From positions 37,689 to 101,688 of the forward strand of contig CALVEA010000007.1 in assembly GCA_944326455.1 (NCBI GenBank): a stretch of 64,000 nt of DNA. The letters are read 5' to 3'. Position numbers and translations under genes: made by a program. The DNA is from Candidatus Gastranaerophilales bacterium. GTDB lineage: Bacteria; Cyanobacteriota; Vampirovibrionia; Gastranaerophilales; Gastranaerophilaceae. Below, one piece after another: positions 35,583 through 48,640 of this stretch. Position 1 is the stretch's first letter. Every line of letters starts with the position of its first letter. Below the pieces are notes generated by a model. That model worked only from the letters and a program-made list of their open reading frames with translations. It was not told the DNA's origin and did not search any database.

Positions 35583-35601
35583 GAAAAAGAAAGGATAGAA
35601 A

Positions 35602-37374
35602 ATGGAAAAAAACAATGAAACTCTTGGAGTATTGAGACACTCCGCATCACACATTATGGCACAAGCCGTACAAAAGCTGTTTCCGAGTGCAAAGTTAGCT
35701 ATAGGACCGGCAACTGATACGGGTTTTTACTATGATTTTGACCTGACAGACGGGCATGCTTTCACCCATGATGATTTGGAAAAAATCGAAGAAGAAATGA
35801 AAAATATCATCAAACAAAATTTGACGTTTGAAAGATATGAAATCCCTGATGTTGATGCTCAAATTGCGGAATTTAAAGCAGAAGGCGAGATTTACAAAGC
35901 AGAATTACTGGAAGAACACAGAAACGACAATCCGACACTTTATCTTACTAAAGACAAAGACGGAAATGTTTTGTTCAACGACCTTTGCGCAGGACCTCAT
36001 ATTCCAAATACTTCTTTTATTAAAGGAAACGCCATTAAGCTTCTGAAAGTTGCAGGTGCTTACTGGAGAGGAAACGAAAAAAACAAAATGCTTCAAAGGA
36101 TCTATGCTACGGCATTTTGGAATAAAGAAGATTTACAGGACTATTTGAACTTCCTTGAAGAAGCAGAAAAAAGAGACCACAGAAAACTCGGTACCCAGCT
36201 TGATTTATTCTCAGTAAGAGAAGAAATTGGCGCCGGACTTGTTTTATGGCACCCGAATCTTTCTGTTGTAAGAGAAGAAATAGAAAACTACTGGAGAAGC
36301 GAACACAGAAAAAGAGGTTATGTAATAGTTCATTCTCCTCAAATTGCAAAATCAAGACTCTGGGAACTTTCCGGACATATTGACCACTATAAGGAAAACA
36401 TGTTCTTTATCCAGAAAGAAGATGATTCTGATGACCAATATATAGTAAAACCTATGAACTGCCCGTTCCATATTCTGATATATCAGGCAAACAGACATTC
36501 ATACCGTTCTTTGCCTTTAAGAATGGCAGAATTGGGAACCGTTTACAGAAAAGAAAAATCAGGTGCGCTCTCCGGATTAACCCGTGTACAAGGATTCACC
36601 CAGGATGATGCTCACGTTTTCTGTACACCGGAACAACTGGTTGGCGAAATCAACGAAATTATCGACTTTGTTGCAGATACAATGAAAATATTTAACATGT
36701 CTTTTGAAGTTGAACTCTCAACCCGTCCGGAAAGCTTTGTAGGCGAAATCGAAAACTGGAACAGAGCAGAAGCCGGCTTGAAAGAAGCTATGGACAGACG
36801 CGGTATGAAATACGAAATCAACGAAGGCGACGGCGCATTCTACGGTCCTAAGATTGACTTTAAGGTAAAAGACGCAATCGGAAGAACCTGGCAGTGTGCA
36901 ACTATTCAGCTGGATTTCAACCTTCCTGAAAGATTTGGTATCAAGTATCAGGATAAAGACGGCTCAATGAAAACCCCTGTTATGCTTCATAGAGTTATTT
37001 TCGGTTCAATGGAAAGATTCCACGGTATCTTAATCGAACACTATGCCGGTGCTTTCCCAACTTGGTTAGCTCCGACTCAGATTGCCATTGTACCTATTTC
37101 TAATGAAAAACACGCCGATTTTGCGGAACAAATATATAAGAAAATGCGTAATGCAGGTTTGAGAGTAAAACTCGATGACCGCTCCGAATCCATGAACTAC
37201 AAGATTCGTGAATCATTACAGGATAAAAAGATTCCGTATGTCTGCGTAGTCGGAGATAAAGAAATTGAATCAAATTCTGTTGCAGTAAGAAAACGCGGAG
37301 TTGGTCAAATTGGAACTTATACCGTTGACGAATTTATTTCTAATATCGAAAAAGAAATAAAGGATAAAGCCTAA
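35602..37374 (+). CDS. thrS: Threonyl-tRNA synthetase lacking the N-terminal TGS domain
   Basis: 590 residues against about 640 usual. It begins directly with the editing (SAD) domain: H13 and H17 in HSASHIMAQ, and DLCAGPH carrying its conserved Cys. The class II core follows with MNCPFH (zinc Cys), RVQGFTQDDAH, FYGPKIDF and the anticodon-binding C-terminal domain (RVKLDDRSESMNYKIRE). The ubiquitin-like TGS domain is absent. As I recall, this is also the case in cyanobacterial ThrRS, supporting the lineage call. The ribosome site AAAGGAT precedes the ATG. Confidence 0.96.
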   Translation: MEKNNETLGVLRHSASHIMAQAVQKLFPSAKLAIGPATDTGFYYDFDLTDGHAFTHDDLEKIEEEMKNIIKQNLTFERYEIPDVDAQIAEFKAEGEIYKAELLEEHRNDNPTLYLTKDKDGNVLFNDLCAGPHIPNTSFIKGNAIKLLKVAGAYWRGNEKNKMLQRIYATAFWNKEDLQDYLNFLEEAEKRDHRKLGTQLDLFSVREEIGAGLVLWHPNLSVVREEIENYWRSEHRKRGYVIVHSPQIAKSRLWELSGHIDHYKENMFFIQKEDDSDDQYIVKPMNCPFHILIYQANRHSYRSLPLRMAELGTVYRKEKSGALSGLTRVQGFTQDDAHVFCTPEQLVGEINEIIDFVADTMKIFNMSFEVELSTRPESFVGEIENWNRAEAGLKEAMDRRGMKYEINEGDGAFYGPKIDFKVKDAIGRTWQCATIQLDFNLPERFGIKYQDKDGSMKTPVMLHRVIFGSMERFHGILIEHYAGAFPTWLAPTQIAIVPISNEKHADFAEQIYKKMRNAGLRVKLDDRSESMNYKIRESLQDKKIPYVCVVGDKEIESNSVAVRKRGVGQIGTYTVDEFISNIEKEIKDKA

Positions 37375-37395
37375 TAGTTTTATCATAATTTTGAC

Positions 37396-37430
37396 TGGAG
37401 AGGCGGAACGCGCAGCGTTCCGCCTCTCCA
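37396..37430. terminator. GC-rich hairpin after thrS
   Basis: GGAGAGGCGGAACGC (37397-37411) pairs perfectly with 37415-37429 around GCA. There is no T-run; a partial echo (CGCCTCTCCAGC) follows at 37439-37450. It may be a factor-assisted terminator or a dispersed palindrome. Confidence 0.6.
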
Positions 37431-37508
37431 GCTTCTCCCGCCTCTCCAGCAAAAATATTTTTTACGCGATTTGTACTAATATACAAAGAAATAAAGAGGT
37501 GTGTGTAT

Positions 37509-39731
<2,223 letters not shown>

Positions 39732-39837
39732 AATTTCTCCTAATTATCATCAATACCACCATTAGAGCATAAAAAGGGGTAAATGTAAACAAGTAGGCTT
39801 TATACCAGCTGCTCCGCAGGGGGAAAATTGATGACTG

Positions 39838-39900
39838 GTGAATAGTGACTAAGTGACTAAGTGATTAAGTGATTAAGTGATTAAGTTAATAAGTGAATAA
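39838..39900 (+). repeat. Octanucleotide tandem array, about eight units
   Basis: GTGAATA, then GTGACTAA twice, GTGATTAA three times, GTTAATAA, GTGAATAA, followed by a T-run and CTCCCTCCCC. Confidence 0.9.
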
Positions 39901-40069
39901 GCTTTTCTCCCTCCCCAAATTTGGGGAGGGTAGGGGTGGGGGCGGTATCAGTCTTTTATATCTATTTAATCGGCACCCACCTCAATCCTCCCTCACAAGG
40001 GAGGAAGATTATTAATAATAAATTTATCTTGGACAGTTGTGCCCAAATTGGGGAAGGTGAAAAAATCCT

Positions 40070-40093
40070 TATTCACTTATTAACTTATTAACC
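40070..40093 (-). repeat. Octanucleotide array, inverted, three units
   Basis: On the minus strand GTTAATAA, GTTAATAA, GTGAATAA, then GGATTTTTTCACC. It faces the array at 39838-39900. Confidence 0.88.
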
Positions 40094-40137
40094 TCGTCCC
40101 ACCCCTCTATTCACTAGTCACTAATTAACCATCCTCT

Positions 40138-40185
40138 TATTCACTTATTTACCTATTTACTTATTAACTTAATCACTCAGTCACC
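40138..40185 (-). repeat. Octanucleotide array, inverted, six units
   Basis: On the minus strand GTGACTGA, GTGATTAA, GTTAATAA, GTAAATAG, GTAAATAA, GTGAATAA: the same unit order as other copies. Confidence 0.9.
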
Positions 40186-40303
40186 AATTTCCTCTCCAAA
40201 TATTAATTTTTTGTTTATTTTTTAATAATCTCCTGAAAAAAGTGATTAAATGATAGTAGTAACTAGTGAATAGTGACTGGTGATTAGTGAATAGATTTTT
40301 TAA

Positions 40304-42196
<1,893 letters not shown>

Positions 42197-42220
42197 TTGA
42201 GAAAATCATAAATTCTTTAT

Positions 42221-42256
42221 AACGATGGCGGCGGGCTAAAGCCCGCCGCCATCGTT
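42221..42256 (+). terminator. dnaK terminator
   Basis: A 16-bp perfect stem AACGATGGCGGCGGGC around TAAA, followed by a short A/T stretch. Its core is the reverse complement of the core of the typA terminator at 52553-52588. Confidence 0.85.
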
Positions 42257-42270
42257 TAATAAAAAAACAT

Positions 42271-42302
42271 AAAAAAAGAACCCTCGCGAGGGTTCTTTTT
42301 TT
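42271..42302. terminator. Bidirectional terminator between dnaK and the convergent coiled-coil gene
   Basis: Perfect palindrome with core GAACCCTCGCGAGGGTTC flanked by A7 and T7 or more. It serves the minus-strand gene whose stop lies at 42303. Confidence 0.9.
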
Positions 42303-42905
42303 TTAATTCATTTTAAAATCTTTAGCAAACTCCGGGCGTTGATTTGTATAGTTACCGGCGATTTGTCCGTCTGATTCAGCGCGTCTTCTTTCAAGCTGTA
42401 CCTGACCATTTTTAACAATTTCTTGAAGCTGATTGAGATTTTGTTCAAGACTTACAAGAACCTGTTCAGCGTATACAGAAGCGCCGTCTTTGATTCTCAA
42501 TGCTTCATCTATTGCTTGATTTCTCATTGTTTCTGCGTCATCTAAAGATTTATGTTTAATATCTTCGCAGTCTGCAATAACTTGTTCTTTAATTTTTTCA
42601 GCTTCTCTTTGAACTGCTCTTAATAAATCAGATTCACTCAATAAGCGATTAGCTTCTGCTTGTGCATCAGCAATAATTTTTTCGGCTTTTTGTTGAGCTT
42701 CGTACTGAAGTTCTTCTTTTCTTCTTAAAAGAGCTCTTGCTTCTTTTATTTCATCAGGAAGCGCAGCGTACAATCTATCCAGAATATTAGTTACGGTATC
42801 TTTTTTCACAACCGTAAAACAATAGCCGAGGAGCGGGAAACCTTTATCCAATGCTTCTTCAAGCTCATTCATTAAACCATATATAACATCTTGTTGTGAA
42901 TTCAT
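42303..42905 (-). CDS. DivIVA/ATP-synthase-b-like coiled-coil protein
   Basis: 200 residues. The N-terminal ~65 residues (VIYGLMNELEEALDKGFPLL, ILDRLYAALPDEIKEARAL) match a small conserved domain that I recall in Firmicute and cyanobacterial DivIVA-like proteins. A long Ala/Glu-rich coiled coil follows (EKIIADAQAEANRLLSESD) and a disordered tail. Such proteins act as scaffolds at poles or septa, but a specific role is unproven here. The next gene upstream seems to share the N-terminal domain. Confidence 0.75.
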   Translation of the reverse strand: MNSQQDVIYGLMNELEEALDKGFPLLGYCFTVVKKDTVTNILDRLYAALPDEIKEARALLRRKEELQYEAQQKAEKIIADAQAEANRLLSESDLLRAVQREAEKIKEQVIADCEDIKHKSLDDAETMRNQAIDEALRIKDGASVYAEQVLVSLEQNLNQLQEIVKNGQVQLERRRAESDGQIAGNYTNQRPEFAKDFKMN

Positions 42906-42971
42906 TTTTTGCTCCGTAACTTATATGATAGTCAACAGAATTGTACAACAAACAACCGAAAAAAGTCAATG

Positions 42972-43349
42972 CTAGAACATGCCGGATTCACTGCTGAAAA
43001 TGAATCTGATGTCGCTTGATACACTACTCTGTAAGGTTTTCAAAATTTTTAGTGCTTCATCGACATTTACGGAATAAACATTGCTGTTCCAAAAACATTT
43101 GTTTTTTATAGCAAGATTGAGCTGCTGCATTTGATTAAAACTTCTTACTCTGCCTCTTCCGCCATGTTGTTTGACGTATTTTCTATATTCTTCAGGGAAA
43201 GAACCTTCTATACAGCATAAAATATCATCAATTCTTTGTTTATTAATATTCTTTTTACCAAAAAAAGCTGTTGAATCACTGCTGATAACATTACTTAACT
43301 TTTTAATATATCCTTGCAATGTAACGATAATTTCTTCAGGATTTAGCAT
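42972..43349 (-). CDS. Hypothetical 125-residue protein related to the N-domain of its neighbour
   Basis: INKQRIDDILCCIEGSFPEEYRKYVKQ aligns by eye with VTNILDRLYAALPDEIKEARALL of the coiled-coil protein at 42303-42905. This one has no coiled coil and ends in a helix plus IRFIFSSESGMF. It is probably co-transcribed with that gene, 67 bp apart. Function unknown. Confidence 0.62.
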   Translation of the reverse strand: MLNPEEIIVTLQGYIKKLSNVISSDSTAFFGKKNINKQRIDDILCCIEGSFPEEYRKYVKQHGGRGRVRSFNQMQQLNLAIKNKCFWNSNVYSVNVDEALKILKTLQSSVSSDIRFIFSSESGMF

Positions 43350-43413
43350 AACTGTGTTTCCTTTCCCTGCAATTATACAATAATTTTTATAAAATCACAA
43401 GAATAAGGATTTG

Positions 43414-43422
43414 TGCTAAAAT
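43414..43422 (+). promoter_or_regulatory. Extended -10 promoter of rpe
   Basis: TGcTAAAAT at 43414-43422; the ATG at 43430 follows after 7 nt. Confidence 0.6.
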
Positions 43423-43429
43423 GATAACT

Positions 43430-44068
43430 ATGGATAGAGTTATTATTTCACCGTCGATACTTTCAGCGGATTTTATGAATCTTGAGCAAGAAATCCGTGC
43501 TGTAAAAGATGCCGGCGCGGAATGGATTCATATAGATGTTATGGATGGGCATTTTGTTCCTAATATTACGATAGGGATTCCTGTTGTGAAATCAATACGC
43601 CGCAAGACGGATATGTTTTTGGATGTTCATTTGATGATAGAAAATCCGGAGAAATTTGTTTGTGAATTTGCACAAGCCGGCGCGGATTTAATAACTTTTC
43701 ATTACGAGGCTGCCGAAAACCCGGATAGAGTTATCTCGCTCATAAAAGATTGCGGAAAAAAGGTTGGCATTTCAATAAAACCCGGAACCGAAAGCAATAG
43801 AATTTTTCCGTATCTTAAGATGGTTGACCTTGTTCTTGTGATGACTGTTGAGCCGGGTTTTGGCGGTCAAGAGTTTATGCATGACTGTGCTATGAAAATT
43901 CCTTCTATAAAAGAAGCGGCACCTGAAAATTTAATCATTCAGGTTGATGGGGGAATAAATAATATTACAAGCAAAATATGCAAATCTCTGGGAGCATCTT
44001 CTCTTGTAGCGGGGAGTTATATTTATGGCAGCTGTGATTATAAAAAAGCCGTAGAAAGTCTACTCTAA
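43430..44068 (+). CDS. rpe: Ribulose-phosphate 3-epimerase
   Basis: 212 residues, TIM barrel. It interconverts ribulose-5-P and xylulose-5-P (pentose phosphate or Calvin cycle). SPSILSADF near the N-terminus, HIDVMDGHFVPNI, HLMI, MTVEPGFGGQ and VDGGI are signatures and include the metal-binding His/Asp. I start it at the ATG at 43430, because the upstream ATG at 43421 overlaps the -10 box. Confidence 0.96.
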   Translation: MDRVIISPSILSADFMNLEQEIRAVKDAGAEWIHIDVMDGHFVPNITIGIPVVKSIRRKTDMFLDVHLMIENPEKFVCEFAQAGADLITFHYEAAENPDRVISLIKDCGKKVGISIKPGTESNRIFPYLKMVDLVLVMTVEPGFGGQEFMHDCAMKIPSIKEAAPENLIIQVDGGINNITSKICKSLGASSLVAGSYIYGSCDYKKAVESLL

Positions 44069-44110
44069 TTTACGGATTCTATTTTTTTACACAAGCTGTA
44101 AAATATTTTT

Positions 44111-45070
44111 ATGGAAAATCTTCTAGAGATAAAAAATCTTAATCTGTTTTTTCGCGGAGAAGAAAAAGAGTATCAGGCTCTTTATGATGTTAATTTGACT
44201 TTGCAAAAGGGTCTTATACATGCACTTGTCGGTGAATCCGGCTGCGGTAAAACTATGACTGCAATGTCGATTATGCGGCTGCTTCCGAAATCTGCTTTCA
44301 TAAAAAGCGGCGAGATAATTTTTAAAGAAGAAAATCTTCTTAAATATAAAGAGTCACAAATGCGGGAACTTCGCGGAAATAAGATAGCGCTGATACCGCA
44401 AGACCCAATGACGTCGCTGAATCCTCTATATACAATTGGTAATCAATTGGTAGAATCTATACGTGCGCATTCAAAAGTTACAGAAAGACAGGCGCTGAGG
44501 AAAGCTCGTGAAGTTATGGATTTGGTAAAAATACCTGATGCGTCCGGCAAGCTGGATTTTTATCCGCATGAGTTTTCAGGCGGAATGAAACAGAGAATAA
44601 TTATTGCAATGGCGCTTGCATGTAATGCAGAGTTAATTATTGCGGATGAACCGACCACAGCTCTTGACGTAACTATTCAAAAGCAGATAATGGATTTGAT
44701 ACTTGAAATAAAAAATGAGATAGGAACCACTGTACTCTTGATATCACATGATTTGGCATTAGTAAGTAATTATACCGATTCAATTTCGGTTATGTATTCC
44801 GGACATGTTGTTGAGCAGGCTGATTCAAAGGAATTTTTCCGTAATCCTAAGCATCCTTACTCGATTGCTCTTTTGAATTCTTTGCCCGGAAACAATCAGG
44901 CTATGCGGCTTAAGACTATTATGGGCGCACCGCCAAGTATTCAAGAGAATATTACAGGCTGCAAATTCCACCCGAGATGTGATTTTTATGAGCCCGGGCT
45001 TTGCGATACGGAAGAGCCGAAATTAACAGTCCGCGCGGGTAATCATTGCTCTGCCTGCTTGAAATTTTAG
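44111..45070 (+). CDS. Oligopeptide/dipeptide ABC transporter ATPase (OppD/DppD type), no permease nearby
   Basis: 319 residues. Walker A GESGCGKT, Q-loop IPQDPMTSLNP, signature SGGMKQR, Walker B LIIADEPTTALD, and the C-terminal oligopeptide-transporter extension with cysteines (GCKFHPRCDFYEPGLC) that can hold an Fe-S cluster. Its permeases, OppF partner and binding protein are not adjacent; the solute-binding protein at 46302 is of the amino-acid type. TAAAAT ends 6 nt before the ATG. Confidence 0.9.
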   Translation: MENLLEIKNLNLFFRGEEKEYQALYDVNLTLQKGLIHALVGESGCGKTMTAMSIMRLLPKSAFIKSGEIIFKEENLLKYKESQMRELRGNKIALIPQDPMTSLNPLYTIGNQLVESIRAHSKVTERQALRKAREVMDLVKIPDASGKLDFYPHEFSGGMKQRIIIAMALACNAELIIADEPTTALDVTIQKQIMDLILEIKNEIGTTVLLISHDLALVSNYTDSISVMYSGHVVEQADSKEFFRNPKHPYSIALLNSLPGNNQAMRLKTIMGAPPSIQENITGCKFHPRCDFYEPGLCDTEEPKLTVRAGNHCSACLKF

Positions 45071-45232
45071 GACTTTGCCTTATACAGAAAAGGAAGCTTT
45101 AAAGTAAAAAAATGTAAATTTTTTTGCATTAACTAGCAAAAAAATTTTATTATACGTTTTAGAACAAATGGATGGTTGATAAAACACGAGAAACAAATAT
45201 AATTATAGAAAATATATAAAGCGAGGTAATGC

Positions 45233-45562
45233 ATGAGTGAAGTAAATGGTCCAAAAATTAGTGTAAATCAGTTTAGTTACAACGGAATTCAGAAGCAAAA
45301 TCAAGAACCGGCTCCTGAACCTGTTGATTCCGGGAAACAACAGCTTACGGATTTTTCAAATATGCAGGCAGAAGCACTTGGACGTTCTATGCTGTTTAAG
45401 GGAGCTGATAATATTAATACTGATTTAAAGGCGCTTATGGAAGATCCTCAGATTGCCGAAAATTCGGATAAGGCTTTTGAAACCGCATACAAAATAGCAC
45501 AAGATAACGGTGCGGAAAATCCTTATGAAGAAGCAGCAACATTTTCAACAACTTCTTTTTAG
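45233..45562 (+). CDS. Hypothetical 109-residue protein
   Basis: Acidic, soluble and low in complexity (NQEPAPEPVDSGKQQ), ending in FSTTSF. An N-terminal NQFSYNGIQ weakly echoes the I-x-F-x-G pattern seen in other orphans. GAGGT (45223-45227) is the ribosome site. It is 35 bp before thyX, so the two are possibly co-transcribed. Function unknown. Confidence 0.65.
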   Translation: MSEVNGPKISVNQFSYNGIQKQNQEPAPEPVDSGKQQLTDFSNMQAEALGRSMLFKGADNINTDLKALMEDPQIAENSDKAFETAYKIAQDNGAENPYEEAATFSTTSF

Positions 45563-45597
45563 GAGAAATTTAATATAAAAGGTTAGGGAGAGAGAGA

Positions 45598-46302
45598 ATG
45601 GATGGAAATAACAAACCGGTTGTGAATTTAATTTCCAAACCGGAAAATATGATAAAGACTATTTATACAGCATGCAGAACTTGTTACAGTGCTGATATTC
45701 CGATAAATATTTACAACAGCACGGATGATGAAGAAAAAATGCTCAAGCTTATTGAACGAGTTATTTCTTCAGGGCACTATTCTACTATTGAACATATACA
45801 GGTGACTTTTGCCATCTCAAATGTTTCAAGAGCATGTACTCACCAGCTTGTCCGACACAGACACATGTCTTTTTCACAGAAATCTCAAAGATATGTGAAA
45901 GAAAAAGGACAATTTGATTTTATTATTCCGCCTACTATTGAAAGAAATCCGGAATTGAAAGAAAAATTCCTTGATTTTATGGGTCAGATATCTAAATTAT
46001 ACTGTGAATTTACAGAAGCCGGTATTCCTGCGGAAGATGCAAGAGCAGTTCTTCCAAATGCTGCAGCATCTTCAATTGTGGCAAGTTTGAATTTAAGAGA
46101 AATGATTCACCTCGCAAATTTAAGGCTTTGCACCCGAGCCCAGTATGAAATCAGAACTATGATTAAGATGATGTGCGAAGCTCTTGTTGCGGAAGAACCT
46201 TGGCTCAAACCTTATCTGGTTCCAAAGTGCGAACGTCTCGGATATTGTGATGAAGATAAATCCTGCGGCAGAATGCCGACAAGAGAAAAACAAGGAGTAT
46301 AA
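45598..46302 (+). CDS. thyX: Flavin-dependent thymidylate synthase
   Basis: 234 residues. It makes dTMP from dUMP using FAD and methylene-THF. The defining motif RHRxxSxxxxSxRY is present at residues 86-99 (RHRHMSFSQKSQRY). The NAAASSIVASLNLREMIHLANLR region forms the substrate site. The stop codon overlaps the next ATG by one base (TAATG). Confidence 0.97.
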   Translation: MDGNNKPVVNLISKPENMIKTIYTACRTCYSADIPINIYNSTDDEEKMLKLIERVISSGHYSTIEHIQVTFAISNVSRACTHQLVRHRHMSFSQKSQRYVKEKGQFDFIIPPTIERNPELKEKFLDFMGQISKLYCEFTEAGIPAEDARAVLPNAAASSIVASLNLREMIHLANLRLCTRAQYEIRTMIKMMCEALVAEEPWLKPYLVPKCERLGYCDEDKSCGRMPTREKQGV

Positions 46303-47096
46303 TGAAAAGATTTGGATTTATACTTGTTCTTGCTATTATCGCTGTTTCTGCGGTTTATATAGCTTTCTTTTCAAAAAACGAGTTTGAAGAGGGAGATTTA
46401 TATCGTGAAATTATGAATAGAGGCGTTATCAGGGTAGGAATAAATATGGACTCAAAACCCTTCGGTTTTGTTGATCCTAACGGTATGGAGGCTGGGTATG
46501 ATGTTGATTTAGCAAAATATATAGCTCAATATTTGCTAAAAAGTCCGGATAGAGTGGAATTTGTACCGGTAACACCTTCTAACAGACTTATTAAGGCTTC
46601 AACAGGAGAAGTTGATATAGTTATTTCAACCGTAACTATTACTCCCCAAAGACAGGAAGTTGTGAGTTTCTCAATACCATACGATTATGCAGGACAGGCA
46701 ATTCTGGTAAAAGCTGACAGCAGAATCAAAGCTATGGCTGATTTGGCGGAGCAAAGTGTCGGTGTAATTTTTGGTACAACTGCAGAGCAGAATATGAAAA
46801 ACTTTGTTCCGACTGCTAATGTAATAGGTTTTAGAAAATACTCTGACGCGTATGAGGCGCTTAAAAAAGGACAAATCAATGCAATTACATCTGATGATAC
46901 AATCCTGAATAGGTTTGCTTATGACGACAAATCTGTTAAACTCCTGCCTAAAAGATATTCCAGAGAACCATACGGAATTGCATTTAAGAAAGGGAATTCA
47001 ACTGCCAGGTTAAAGGAGAATCTTGATTATGCAATTACTGATTTAAAACAAAAAAATGTTATTCCGCGTTTGAGGAAAAAATGGGGAATATTGTAG
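46302..47096 (+). CDS. Extracellular solute-binding protein family 3 (amino-acid type)
   Basis: 264 residues. An N-terminal hydrophobic segment (FGFILVLAIIAVSAVYIAFF) without lipobox may act as signal or anchor. The periplasmic-binding fold follows (GVIRVGINMDSKPFGFVDPNG, GYDVDLAKYIAQYLL, STVTITPQRQEVVSFSIPY, AITSDDTILNRFA). Polar or charged amino acids are the usual ligands in the family. It is coupled to thyX. No permease or ATPase partner is adjacent. Confidence 0.88.
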   Translation: MKRFGFILVLAIIAVSAVYIAFFSKNEFEEGDLYREIMNRGVIRVGINMDSKPFGFVDPNGMEAGYDVDLAKYIAQYLLKSPDRVEFVPVTPSNRLIKASTGEVDIVISTVTITPQRQEVVSFSIPYDYAGQAILVKADSRIKAMADLAEQSVGVIFGTTAEQNMKNFVPTANVIGFRKYSDAYEALKKGQINAITSDDTILNRFAYDDKSVKLLPKRYSREPYGIAFKKGNSTARLKENLDYAITDLKQKNVIPRLRKKWGIL

Positions 47097-47126
47097 CTGC
47101 CCTTTTATAGCTTATTGTTGAGCCTT

Positions 47127-47324
47127 TTATCCGCGTTTAACGACAGTAGTAATTTGTTCTCCGTAACTATTTACGCAACCGTTAGTTTCTTCAATTGTAT
47201 ATGTGATTTCCGGGTCTGCGGCCTTTTCTCTTTCAGCAAGTTCAAGTGCTTTATCATAATCTTTAAATTCTCCGGCTAAATCCGGTTCAAATGAACTTGG
47301 TTTATCAATATAAACTTGGTACAT
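47127..47324 (-). CDS. Small hypothetical protein, 65 residues
   Basis: Acidic, with one cysteine, resembling a small beta-alpha fold (MYQVYIDKPSSFEPDLAGEF, YTIEETNGCVNSYGEQITTVV). AAGGAGGT on the minus strand is an optimal ribosome site, supporting reality. No family recognised. Confidence 0.65.
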   Translation of the reverse strand: MYQVYIDKPSSFEPDLAGEFKDYDKALELAEREKAADPEITYTIEETNGCVNSYGEQITTVVKRG

Positions 47325-47382
47325 ATAAAGACCTCCTTTTGGTTAAATTCTAGTCTTAACGACTCCAAAAGTAAAGTAAAAA

Positions 47383-48534
47383 TTATTTTTGGATAACAAT
47401 ATATCTTCTGCCCAAATGTTGTACTGCACTGTTTTCTCTGTGTTGGGCTTTAGATATTCTCAGTTTGTCGGTATTGAGCAGAACCTTATTTCTGGTTTCA
47501 TTTCGGATTGCTTTTTGAATGCTTTCCGGATAGTAACTTCTCTCTGCAAACGGAGATTTAGGGTTATTAACTTCTCCTATTACGTCATCCATATAGATTT
47601 GAAGATTTTTTGTGATATTAAGCTCGTTGTTCAACATTATGTATTCATTTAAAGGCATTGAAGATCTGTTATTATTAAAGGTTGCAGACACAAGCAAATA
47701 ATTTCCGAGTTTATCTTCCCCGTTTCTTTGCGAAGGTTTGATATGTTCAATTGAGCCTACTGCCGTACTGATAAGTCTTTTTGCAATTTCTTCATGAGTG
47801 GCTTTTGCGTATTTTACAATGAATGCATCCAAATCTTTTGAAGATGAAGGCAGTTTATACCATGCTTGATAGATTTTAATTATCTTATCAAGATCTTCCG
47901 GCGGTGCCTGAATAGCTTTTATCATATCAAGCGGAGATTTTCTGCCGAAAACACCGTTATTCATGATTTTATCCAGGGACATGTCTCTTATTTCAATAAC
48001 TCTTTCTGCCTGTTGCTCTCCAAGAGAGTCAATTATGCTGTCGGTTGATGTAAGTATTTTGTATTGTTTTTCTTTTAAATTCTCAAGTGAATCAGGTTTT
48101 AGTTCTTTTAAAATATTTTGAAAATCTCTCTTATTCTTATGCGGTGCTTCGCAAAAAATATCAAAAACGGTAGATTCTATGTCATGCATGTATTTGGTGT
48201 AATGAATAAGAAGGTTGATTGCAGATTGGGCATTTGGTCTTTTGGTAAGTTTCTGATAAAGGTTTCTGGCTTCAGCCAGAGGGAGCATTTCTCTTCCGCT
48301 ATAGGCACATCGCAAGTTCCTGCATTGACCAAGAAGAAATTTTGCATCCACATTCATCCCAAAAGAAACATTACGGAAATTTGCAAGAGACAAGTTTGAT
48401 GGCGGAAGCTCATAATTTGTGTCCGGAATTTTGGGAGGAATATCTTGTTCGGGCTTCTCTAATACCCTTAGGCTGTAATTATATTTTGTTGTCGTGGTTG
48501 GTTCAAAATTTACTTTCATATCCCTTACACTCAT
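47383..48534 (-). CDS. Lineage-specific protein with an HNH-nuclease-like region
   Basis: 383 residues. The N-terminal ~50 residues are disordered and end in FRNVSFG. C71 and C76 in CRNLRCAYSG look like the first half of a zinc-bound HNH fold. After a long helical insertion, SIEHIKPSQRNG (E263, H264) and GNYLLVSATFNNNRSS (N278, N287-N289) match the second half of the H-N-H motif. The second zinc pair seems to be missing, so activity is uncertain. The ATG at 48519 (after AAGGGA) is an alternative start. Inference from motif order only. Confidence 0.6.
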   Translation of the reverse strand: MSVRDMKVNFEPTTTTKYNYSLRVLEKPEQDIPPKIPDTNYELPPSNLSLANFRNVSFGMNVDAKFLLGQCRNLRCAYSGREMLPLAEARNLYQKLTKRPNAQSAINLLIHYTKYMHDIESTVFDIFCEAPHKNKRDFQNILKELKPDSLENLKEKQYKILTSTDSIIDSLGEQQAERVIEIRDMSLDKIMNNGVFGRKSPLDMIKAIQAPPEDLDKIIKIYQAWYKLPSSSKDLDAFIVKYAKATHEEIAKRLISTAVGSIEHIKPSQRNGEDKLGNYLLVSATFNNNRSSMPLNEYIMLNNELNITKNLQIYMDDVIGEVNNPKSPFAERSYYPESIQKAIRNETRNKVLLNTDKLRISKAQHRENSAVQHLGRRYIVIQK

Positions 48535-48640
48535 AATATAGAATCAAACATCCCTGAGTCAAATTTTTTAACACATGAAACAAGAAATTGTTACATTTCT
48601 ATAAAATTATTGTATAATGTACACATAATAAGAGGTATTT

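Noticed and set aside
35490..35600. T-box riboswitch before thrS
   Set aside because: There is no TGGNACCGCG-like motif and no terminator/antiterminator pair, only one hairpin.
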